Shown: in pieces, positions 1 to 11,400 of the stretch
How the letters are laid out: every line of letters begins with the position of its first letter
Position numbering within the stretch: the stretch's first letter is position 1
From: Heterobilharzia americana
Taxonomy: Eukaryota; Platyhelminthes; Trematoda; Strigeidida; Schistosomatidae
DNA: 64,000 nt
NCBI GenBank assembly: GCA_944470555.2
Contig: OX104129.1
Location: 64,349,747-64,413,746 of the forward strand
Direction: 5' to 3'
Notes under the pieces: model-generated
What the model saw: the letters and a program-made list of their open reading frames with translations, nothing else
Told to the model about the DNA's origin: nothing
Database searches by the model: none
Program-made: the position numbers and the translations under genes

Positions 1-790
1 ACAGACCTAGTTGTATAATGTTTTGCTGTTGGTAGACCTTAGCCTTTGTTTTAAAATTACTTTGTATGATTTCTACCTGTATGGTAGCGTGATATAAACG
101 CTTTTCTTCGGAAGAGAATACAGGATAGCTTTCAACAGACATTTCTACCGCGGTGTATGAACTTCAATGGACATCTATTTTCTCTTAATATTTCAGTTAG
201 TCTTTCGGTATAATCATCCATCGAGTCTTCTGTACATACACGCCTAGACCCTTCTGAACAGGCATTCTTTTCCATCTCCGCTTACATTAAGTTAAACAAA
301 AGCTATAGAAACTTAAATACTGCTTTATCCAAGTTGGTTTCCTGTAAATCGACCGTTTATTTAACTGTCTTTCCTACGATTCAGGAGTATATCCAAGAGC
401 GCTAGGTGATTATCTTTTCCTTCTTCATATGTTAAATGTATATTGTCGTGCACGGTGTTAAGTCTTTCTAACAAATATCGCATTTTCATGCTCGTCACAT
501 ATAACAATTACGTCATCAACATATCTCATAAAAAGTAACTACTAATGAGGTTGCCAGCCGAACTTTTACTATATTGCATATCAATATCAGCTAGCTATGA
601 TCCTACGGGACCTCCTATCGCTACATCATCTATTTGTCGATAATGTTCCCGTTCAGATGTGAAATGAACATTATCAGTACACAGCAGTAGCAACTTCTTC
701 AAACGTGTCGGAGAGACAGGGAGAAGAGCAGTCACATATGAAAAAGAATATCAATGGTCTTGGTTAGTTATTTGCAGTTAGTATCTAGTC
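1..790 (-). mobile_element. Penelope-like element, reverse transcriptase fragment (decayed)
   Basis: Read on the minus strand, interrupted frames give PLE reverse-transcriptase blocks. These are an REHYRQIDDVAIGGPVG-like segment near 600-660, an RY-[VM]DD-type palm motif near 500-530 (the reading shifts frame there), and a DNIHLTYEEGKDNHLALLD-like block near 400-450. PLEs encode an RT related to telomerase, followed by a GIY-YIG endonuclease. Stops and frameshifts make this copy non-functional. It continues past the left edge of the window. The family call rests on motif recognition, not on a search. Confidence 0.65.
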
Positions 791-1049
791 GTTCCTCGCT
801 ATTAGTGTATTTAGAAAACTGACCTAAAACTGAGTTTCCGATAAAAGGTATTGGATGTAACCTCAAGGGAAATGAACTGTCTACACCTTTTTAGTTGTAC
901 AACAAGTATTTTGCCTATTGCTAAAAATTATCAAAATATCAGATCGAATTAAAGAGGGTTTCCCCATTTGGATTATAAGTGTAAACCTCTAGGAAAACGT
1001 TGCAAAGCTAATATTTACAAACTGGAGGGTTAAATGATAAAATAAGCAG

Positions 1050-2200
1050 ACTTACTGGCACCCAATGCCAGCTGTATTTCTTAACCTGAAGGTGGCGTTC
1101 GTTTCTGTTGATCGAGAGTTCTTATGGGAGCGTCTCTCACTGAAAAGGGTGTTGCGTAGGCACACTACTATATTGGATACTCTGTATTCAAACACTTCGG
1201 TGTTTTGTAGATCATGTTCGGGTATCAAGTTAGTTGTTCGTTACGGATGTTCACTTTTTGCATTTTTGTTCAACTTTTCATATGACTTTTGTGGATCTAT
1301 CTCTCTCTCCTCATTTGACTCTGCGAGAATTAACATTGTTGCAGGAAACTCTTTTGTAAGCCTAGGGCATGGAGATGTCAGTTATGATGGGTGGGGACAC
1401 TGACATGACACAGTCCTCTGGACACCTTAGGTGGCAATTTGAAAATATTTGGGATGTTTCTCAACAACCAAATGCAAGTTAGTCTCTAAAACTGATGTGT
1501 TATGGGACCTCATCTAACCACCACAACCGATAGCTAGTACCAAGACGTGGTGACTGGGTTTGTATATTCCAATTAATCCACGAGCTACACTTGCTGGAAC
1601 GCTTGTTCCCTCAATGTCCTCCCACACCAGAAATATCATTTGGATAGTGGTACGACAAGAAGCGGTTACCGTGATAGTGTAAACAGCTACACTATGATGG
1701 AAATCTGAGGACGAAGTTGGGCTGCTCGCTGGATGGGATGTAACAACGGTAAGGTGTTTCCCACAGTACTATGCTGATACTGCCTTTCCTATGGGAATGG
1801 ATGGTTAGAAACGATTGGCCCTCAAAGTAGCACACTTCTCACTCCCCTGCAGTCTTCCAGTGCAGGTGGTGTGGGTTTCCTCTGTGCGGTGTTAGAACAA
1901 CTAAATTTCAGACCAACAATCCTCAAAAGTTTGCGGCCACGTATACTTTTCTCTTTCAGGTACCCTGCAGAAATAACTCCCACGGTGTGGGCAACCGGGA
2001 AGTGTTAATCGCTCACACGTTTCTAGTAGTATAGAAGATCTACTCAAGAACTACCTATCCTCCTTTATTTTACTCTCTTCTTACCTTCACCCGCTTATAT
2101 CAGTACAACGACCTCTTGCAACTTCCTCAACCGTGCGACTATTGGCAACAATCCAAAGGAGCGAAACACCATACCTAGTCTCATAAGTTCCTGCTATCAG
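1050..2200 (+). mobile_element. Non-LTR retrotransposon remnant (CR1-like RT)
   Basis: The frame at 1065-1403 reads LNLKVAFVSVDREFLWERL, the RT palm block usually seen as [13 protein letters not shown], followed by a decayed QGCPLSPFLFNF-like block. Sequence to about 2200 continues the same element without an open frame. The first catalytic Asp of the palm motif is replaced by Val, so the copy would be inactive even without its stops. It lies upstream of the first visible RGS exon, on the same strand. Assignment to CR1 rather than another clade is tentative. Confidence 0.55.
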
Positions 2201-2290
2201 TTGCACATTGAACTTTTTCATACCTTTATTATTTTGTTTTACATTAAAATTCTTTGTTCATACATATATTAATTGATTAAACCTTCTTAG

Positions 2291-2498
2291 GCTGAAGCAG
2301 AAGCTAAAGTGGATAAGAAAAGAGATAAATTAGAAAGATTGGTTCTTGAATCCCAAGAACGAGCTTATTGGGACTTACATCGACCTCCACCAGGTTGTAT
2401 AAATACAACAGATATTGATATGCGTAAATTATGTCGTGCTAAACGTCCTAAGAAGACTCCATCTCGACCTGTAAATTTCCCAATTCCAAGTGGCCCAG
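2291..2498 (+). CDS. RGS7: RGS gene exon: R7 linker before GGL
   Basis: The exon follows a CTTCTTAG acceptor and ends at CCAG before GTTAGT, leaving one base of a split codon (phase 1). It encodes 69 residues beginning [18 protein letters not shown]. The block [17 protein letters not shown] matches the segment between DHEX and GGL that is diagnostic of R7 RGS proteins (WDVHRP.PGC.NTTE in vertebrates). A basic [12 protein letters not shown] stretch follows. The upstream end is open in the same frame, so the protein clearly starts earlier, outside the window. Confidence 0.9.
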
Positions 2499-5400
2499 GT
2501 TAGTAGTTTTATAATTTGTGTTAGTGTAGTCCATAAATTATGTATTTGAGATTATCTTACTTAACATTATTACCGTAGGATATGTATTGAAATAAACTTG
2601 CGTTGTGTAAGTGAACTAAGATACTGACTCATCCCATGTGGTTATTTTCAGTTGCGAGTTCATTGTAACCGACCTGACCATTCTTTAGTGTAATTACCCA
2701 TCTTTTTATAAAAATAAATGTTCCTTATCACTCGACGTAGTTAGTTGCCTTATGTTTACAACTGATGTGTTACTGTAGTTGACCTAGTCAAAGGTAAATC
2801 GAGAGTTAGTGTGGAGTAAAAGTGTTTGATTAAAGTCTCCAATGGTTTCTTACTTATGATCATATAAATGATACCTTTTGTGTGAAGACAAGTGATGTTA
2901 TCTGGCTGCCTAGCTATACCTCTGTAGGTGGAGTGGTGTTCAAACCCACTGGTTGAAACTCAAATCTCTAAACCCATGGGTCACAACTCATGTGAACGAA
3001 AACTAGTTAGCCGTTAAACGTGACGACATTTCGTCATTCATAGAGAAAAGAAGAGATAATTCAGAGAAGAAAATTCTCTTTTTCGACGATACCATTTTCT
3101 GAGCTGTACAATCATATCTATGTATATATCACAAACATATAACAGTCTATTTATTATTGAACAATAGGGTATAATTGCATCATTAACCTAGTGCTAAAAA
3201 CCGGAATCAAGAATGTAAAGTAGTTACGCTATAATCTTTCAGACAGTAGAAATAACGAGGAAGGCAAGGAGTTTGACAAGGTGAAAATTGTTGTGGTAGA
3301 TGAGAAGTGCGAATATTGAGTGTCCATTTGATAGATAGATATATGTGAAGAAGGTGAAGAATGAGACAAGGGTCATAATGACGGTGATAGTAATAAACTC
3401 ACTAACTCAGAGCACTATCCTGCATGGTTGTCAACCGGAGAATGTAAATCAACTAACAGTTCAATGGTTGAGCATTTGGTCAACTCTGGACATAAAGCTC
3501 TACTAGAATCCTCCTTGCTGTTATGATCCTGGAGGAGCTCCGTAAAGCTACCGAAGTGCGGGAAAGCAGCAGGACCAGATAGAATCCCGCCAGAAGCACT
3601 GAAAACAGACGCAGAGACAACAGCGGACATACTCACACCACTACTGCAGAAGGTCTGGAAGGAAGGGAAGGTACCGGCAGATTAGAAGAAGGGCTATCTT
3701 GTCAAACTCCCAAAGAAGGGAGACCTAAGTCTTTGCAAGAACAGGAACTGGTGCGGAATCATGCCTAACTCCTGTTCACCCCAAGCAAAATATTATGCCG
3801 CATCATCCTGGGGAGGCTAAAGGATACACTGGATTCAAAACTACGATCGGAACAGGCTGAATTCAGGAAGTACAAATCATGTGCGGGTCCAATTGCAACG
3901 CTACGCTAAGCATAATCATAGAAGAGAGTATAGAATGGCAGTCAACCCTCTACCTCAACTTCATCCACTTTGAAAAGGCATTCGACAGCGTTGACCGGGA
4001 AGTATTTTGGCAGTTGCTTCAACACTACGGAGTCCCTCAAACCTTTATGAATCTCATTGAACAACTATATGAAGACGCCACATGCCAAGTAGTTCACAGT
4101 GGGAAGCTCAGTGATGCCTTTTGGGTGAAGTGAAGACAGGAGTAAAACAAGGCTGTCTACTATCACTCATGGTATTCCTGATTGTAGTGGACTGGATCAT
4201 CAACAAACAATGACGAGCTGTGAGAAGAGGGGGATACGCTGGACCGCGGAAAAGAACCTAGAAGATTTGGATTTCACCGATGACTTGTATCTAGTGTCTT
4301 GTGGCACAAACTTGAAGATCTACAGGCGAAAACTAACAAGTTGACAGAAGAGGTGAGGCAGCGAAGGAAGACGGGACTTCAAGTGAATATAGAGAAGACA
4401 GAGGTGATAAAGATACCCAACCAACAACAACAACAACAAGCTCCGATCACCATCAATGGGAGGAACTTAAAAGAAGTAGCCTCTTTCACCTATCTAGTCA
4501 AAGCAGCACTATTTCAACTACAGGTGGCACAGACGAGGACATCAAAGCCAGGATCGGAAAGACAAAAAGACAGGCGTTCATTAGCCTGAAACCAGTGTGG
4601 AGATCTTCTGCACTCCACTCAGCATAAAGCGTGAGCAACATCCGGATTTTCAACACCAATGTCAACTCAGTGCTTCTGTATGGCTCAGAGACTTGGCGCG
4701 TTATGAAAGGCATTTCCAGCAAATTACAGACATTCATCAACAACTGCCTATGCTGGCTCGTTACTGAAGATCAGATGGCCAGAATAGTCAGAATAAGCAA
4801 CAAGGAACTGTGGCTGTCAACGAACCAACGAAGCAAGAATCTATTGCTGAACAAATAATAATATGCAGAAGGAAGTGGAGATGGATTGGATTGGGTATAC
4901 ACTGAGAATACCGACTGGGGACATCACGCGTCAGGACCTCAAGTGGGACCCAGATGGGAAGCGACGAGTTGGGCGTCCGACGTGAGGGTGACATAGAGGA
5001 GATGGTGTGAGGAAGAAATGAGAGCTTGTAGGCTGTCGTGGAACCAGGTTCAAAAGTTTGCAGAGAACAGAGTGCACTGGAGACGTGCTACTGAAGCCCT
5101 ATGTTCCATTAGGAACCCATTCGATAAATAAATAATAATAATAATACGCCTTCGACAGTTGTGCACAGGAGAAACACTGGCAGTTCAGCAGTCCAAACCA
5201 GATCTCTGCATTCAAAAGTAGTATGTTCAATCTCTTGTCTTAACACTTACACATTTTTCGATTTCATTATAATCAGTTTATTATTATCACCATCATTATG
5301 ACCCTTGTCTCATTCTTCACCTTCTTCACATATATCTATCTATCAAATGGACACTCAATATTCGCACTTCTCATCTACCACAACAATTTTCACCTTGTCA

Positions 5401-8400
5401 AACTCCTTGCCTTCCTCGTTATTTCTACTGTCTGAAAGATTATAGCGTAACTACTTTACATTCTTGATTCCGGTTTTTAGCACTAGGTTAATGATGCAAT
5501 TATACCCTATTGTTCAATAATAAATAGACTGTTATATGTTTGTGATATATACATAGATATGATTGTACAGCTCAGAAAATGGTATCGTCGAAAAAGAGAA
5601 TTTTCTTCTCTGAATTATCTCTTCTTTTCTCTACGACTCATTGGGCATGTTTTGTCGTCTAAATTTGAGCAAGGACCCTGTGGCAGTGAAGGAAGTCGAT
5701 GGATTTCTGAAGTTTCCTGTCAAACTTGCCGTATCGAATACATGGATTTCATCGTTCATATTAATGCATGTGAACAACTATGGACAAGAATTCAAATTTG
5801 AAAATGTAGAGATACTGGCCAGAGGAAACACAAAGAATATCTCAGAGATTTCCTATAGGCTTTCTATTCAAGTTAATCGGTAATCAATAGATGTATAGAC
5901 ATCAACCTGATCTATCGACCAATAATAAAAATGATAAACGACTTAACGGTCAAAGGTCAGGCAGAGAAGCAGTCAACAGGAAAATCAGTGCAGTCGATGA
6001 CACAACAATCAAAGAAAGCAATCAATCACAAACCGTTTCATCATAGCAAGCTACTGAATTACTCATGGAGAAATCGTATCCGCTTACCTCATACTGAAGT
6101 TATTGATAAGATTGTCGAGAAAAAAAATATGAAAGCTTCACTGTTAAGCCATCCAGCTCTCAGAGAATGCAACGCAGCTAAGATCATCCACCTGTGACAC
6201 AAATATTCTCCTCCACTTCAAAATTAAGTTTATGTCATTGCCTCAAACATTAATCATAAAAGCGGTTAATTTAAGGTAACTAAGAATTTAATATCTTACT
6301 TCTTTGTTTTAGTTTGCTTCCCCTCAATGGGCTTATGTGAAGTGTGACAAGTTGCATTGATATACAGCTATACGAGGTCGTTTGTTGTTTATATTCATAT
6401 ACAGTTGGTAGATGTAGCTCAATGGCTTAAACACTCGGCTCTTAGCCAATGGATCTTGGGTTGACCCTAACCTGAAGAGCTTGTATTAGGAATCGATAGT
6501 AGAGGTATGCCATAAGTTGGTTGTAAATGAGAAAACACTAGTTAGTAACTCGTAGTCTATTTATTTTATAATAGTACCTTCTCCATAAGACTGAAAACTT
6601 TTATTTCAAATCCCTCTCTAATCCTAGACGGGGATTTCCGCCTACATTTTGATTCCTTGAATTTTTTTTGTTCATCTCATTCAACGTTAATGTATATCAA
6701 AAAAAACCCTACTAAAATCAATATTCTTTAGTTAGATGAGTATCTGGAGCTATAGTCCATTGATCTGGGCGTCGGGTTTTCAACCATTAGCTTATAGATT
6801 TGAACTCTGCTGCATTTATCAAGTGTCTGGGCCATCAGGTAGTATCATTAACCCTCGTGTACTTGATGTAGCTTGTTCCCTGATGCACGAAACTGTACAA
6901 AATTATTGAATTGCATTTCTGTTATATTGATCTTAGTGACTAGCAGATGAATCTAGGACGCACGTTTTGTCTTATTTCGGATTCGTCAGCTAGTATCTGC
7001 GCCTCAATTAGTGATGTTGTCTCCCACTTCCAGCTGACGAGTCCCGAATAGGACGAAACACGTATGCTGGGTTCCTCTGCTAGTCACCAAGATCAATATA
7101 ACATCGTGAATAACCAACAATATAGAGGCATCTGTATAGGAACCGATTTTCCAACAGAAGTCAAGCAATTCAGCCCTGCATAGCAACGGGAAATAACAGG
7201 TATGATTACAATCAGCTGCATTTCTATTCTTCCAACTGATTAACTTTGTTTTTCTTAAGTATACTTTCCTATTTTGCATTTGTTTTCATTTTATTCTACA
7301 CCTACTTTATTTAGATGGATCTATTTTATTCTCAATTTTGGATAGTCTATCACTGAGAGATCGGATAGCTAAACTTCAAGCTTGTTCACGTACAAGGATT
7401 AAATTGTCAAAAGCTGCTGAGAGTTTACAAGTACGTATTCATTGTTCGATTCCTCTTACTTTTAAATGCCTTAGGTGAAAACAGCTGAATATATATGAAC
7501 TGTATACAAGTTTTCATGTTATAGCTTGTAAGTCTCCGTTGTCGATTGCACCAAATTGATCGATCAATATTATCTAAACTGAAAATCCTGGCAATGTCGA
7601 GACATTCGCAGAGGAGCCCATATAGCCGATCAATTTGGTCTAATCATCGATGAAGACGTACAAGCTATGATATCAAGGAAACCATCCCATACCCATCACA
7701 CAAGAAGTGGTTATCGTTACTCAGTGGCCTATTGGATAACACTCGGACGTTTAAAGCGATTGGTCCTGGGTCAGAATCTTGGGGGGAATAACGTCGCTCA
7801 CCGGGAGGCAGGTATATCCAGCTGACGAGTCCCACATAGGACGAAACGCGTGTCATGGATTCCACTGCTAGCCACTATCCATCATTAATATGTTTCCAAG
7901 CTTTTTCATTGGGAATACGGATTACATATATGGCACAATTATTGACTAGGGCAGTAATAATGCCATAGATAGTAGTACTACACACCAATAAAAACTGAAG
8001 GAGGAAGAGTGACTGTGAACCACTTAAATGCTCAAGAAATTAATGCAGAAAAATCAATCAATTGATAAAGTCTTTGAATATTCATCACTTCAAACGCATA
8101 GGTGTTACACATCTGATGAGCTGCATCTTTTGTGTGAAGACTTGTAACACCAGTTAGCTACCTAAATCTTTCTTAGTGAAGAGTGAGGGCTTGTCGTTAA
8201 CACACGGCTCATTAATTGACTTTGAAGTGCTGCAGCTGCCTCCAGACTATAACTTTAACCTATTTACTACTGATTATTTTAGAACTTTTCTGATCAATAT
8301 TCTGAATTTGACCTGCTATTGTCTGCATCAATGTCGATTGGTTTTTCTGCTCCCTCTGGAACTGGAATTAGTCAACCGACTACAGCTGCTTCTATTGGTC

Positions 8401-11400
8401 AATCGGCATCAGCTGGTCTAAATGTGAATGCTAATACTGCTTCTGCTTCTTCTACTGCACCTGGATCTATTTTACGTGCATCTGGGGATAAATTAATTCA
8501 TCATACTCGAAGTATTTCAGCTACTGGTTTTAATGGGATCACATCGCTAACTTCTATGTCACTTGCTCGTACAGGCAGTGCAATGGGAAACGGTGCACAG
8601 AATATGACAACGAGTGGTCAAATTTCTAGTGGACACGGATCAGCTGGACATATGATGAATGTTGCTAGTGCACCTAATTCAGGTAATTGATTGTTTTAAT
8701 TTATTTTCGCAGTCCTCCTGCATAACATGGTGTGAACGTTTGCTATGCAGGCGTTTTTAGAATTATATTAGAGAAAAAGAAAACAAGAATGGACTTAGTA
8801 GCTTCCGAAACCTTGGCAGGTGGAGCGGGCTTCGAACCCGTGACCTGCTGTTTGAAAGTCGATTCCCTTAACCAATGATTCACAGTATTTACTTAAATTT
8901 TTATAGAAATAATAAACAAGACTAAATAAACACGAACGTTTCTGTAGTTGAGGTGGGATTGACTTGTTTAGCAATTCGGCTTTCACACAGTGAACCCAGG
9001 GTTGAAACACTTCCTCCACTTACTTCGAACTTGGTTATTTGGTAGTATCATAAGCCGTCACATTCTGGGTGTAACTCATAACCTGGAACTGTGTCTCATT
9101 GGTTCAGGGACATGACTTTCGAATGGTGGGTCACGGGTTCGGGCTCCGCTCCATCTGCCGAGATTTGGGCAGCCAGGTACTATCACTAGCCGTTACACAA
9201 TAGGTGTGACTCATTGCTTTCTGCATGAGTGTGCACAAGGTTGATAAGTGCAGTTCACTCTCATATAGTCTGGTAAGTAAATATGTAATAAGTTACTGAA
9301 TTGCTCCTCTGATAATCATCAGGAACCTGTTTTGGATTCCTATTTGCAGGCAACAAACTGCTAAGTTTCACATTCAACTTAAAAAGTATCCGGTTTTCCT
9401 TAGTGTTTTAGCTTGTACTTCTCGGTCGTTGATTAGACCGAATTGATCGGCCACTATTGGTATATAGGCTCCTGTGCGGATGCCCCGATGTTGCCCGTCA
9501 TTTCAATCTTGATATTAATGATGGGTAGTGGCTAGCAGTGGAGTCCACGACGCTCTTTTCGTCACACTTGGGACTCGTCAGCTGTATGCAACTGCCTCCT
9601 AGTGAGCGGTATTGTTCCCACTAATATTCGGACCCAAGACAGATGGCTTCAAATGTCCGAGCGTCATTTACTAGACCGCTGAGTCACGACGACTACTCCT
9701 CGTACGACGGGTATGGTTTGGTTTTATTGATGTTATACCTTGTAAGTCTTGCAAGTTATTGAATGAACCGAATTGATCGTACAAGCTATAATATCAAGAA
9801 AACCATGCGATACATGTCGCAAAAAGAATGGCTGTCGTGAATCAACGACCTAATGGATAACGCTCTGGCGTTTGAAGCGACTGCTCTTGGGTTTGAGTCC
9901 CGGTGGGAACAATATCGGTCACCAGCTGACGAGTCGTAACTAAATAGGATGAAGCGCGCGTCGTGGATTCCAGTACTAGCTACTATCCGTCATTAGTGTT
10001 TAGATTTGTTATTTCTTTGGTTTGAAGATATCAACTGAAGAGTTGCAAGAAAAAGATTTTGACTTCTGATCGGATTTTTTTTTTAGAAGTCTCAGTTTTT
10101 TCATTTTTATGACACTTCATTCTAAGCATCCAACATTGAATAAATAATGTTGAATATCCTGTTTTTTGTTTTGTTTTCTTGTTAAAGTGAATCTGTTTTG
10201 CGGTCATTTGGATCCTACTACATTCATCACTGGCTACATCTTTGAGTTACTTTTTATTTCCTAAAGTTCCAATGACTGGACATCATTATTAGCTTTTTTG
10301 TTATAAGGGAATTGCAAACAAGAGTGTAACTGATGAATTGTGTTACCGAAGACGGGACTTCAGGTGAACGTAGAGAAGACAGAGGTGATGAAGATACCCA
10401 ACCAACAATAACAAGAAGCACCAATCACCATCAACGAGAGAAATCTAAAGGAAGTTGTCTCTTCCATATACCTAAGTAGGGTAGCATCGTTTCAACTTCA
10501 GGCGGCGCAGATGAGGACGTCAAAGCTAGGATCGGAAGAACAGCAAGACAGGCCTTCGTTAACCTGATATCACTGTGGTAATCTACCGCACTCAGTATAA
10601 AGCGTGAACAAGCTCAGGATTTTCAACACTAATATCAGTGCTTCTGTGTGATGGCTGAGAAACTTGGTGCGTTACGAAAAGCATTTCCAACAAACTCCAA
10701 ACATACATCATCAACAGCTGCCACCTACGCTCACTCGATACTGAAGATCGATCAGATGGATGGCCAGAAAGTTCTATACATAAGTTGTTTCAAATTAAGC
10801 AATCCTGTTTACCAGTAAAAAGAACCACCTGCTTGTCCAGACTATGAGTTAGTTGGAACATAGATAAGATCTGCAACTAGACGTTCATTTCTTATAATTT
10901 TGATTCCAAGTAAGTATTCATCATAGACTGATATCGATTGGAGAAACATTGGAAACCCGAGAGCACTGAACATCTGTTTCGTCCTAGTATAGGACTCATC
11001 AGCAGTGTGCATCCGTGACCCTGCCAAGGATCATTCGTTGTTTAGTTAGTTACTCTGACTTATCCCATCGATTGGAATAAGGTACTTATCATAGCCTTAT
11101 TTTTGCTGTTTTTTTATTGCATTTCAGTTTATGATCCATCACAGGAACCGGTCAGTGCATTAAATCCATGGATTTCAGATAATCCGGACTATTGGAATAC
11201 AGATATACGCCCAAAATACTTGCCTATTCGCCGTATTAAACGTTGGAGTTTTTCTATTCATGAATTACTAAAAGATCCAGTTGGCTTAGAAGAATTTCAG
11301 CGTTGGTTAGAAAAAGAATTTTCAGCAGAAAATTTAAGATTTTGGCAAGCTTGTCAAGTAAGAAATGTCTATATTCATACGTGTTGATGTGTTTATCGTC

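Noticed and set aside
4498..4994. Minus-strand frames at 4498-4743 and 4788-4994
   Set aside because: Antisense shadows of the RTE LINE.
8176..8421. 81-residue + frame overlapping the third visible RGS exon
   Set aside because: It is in another frame from the exon that joins in phase and shows no motif.
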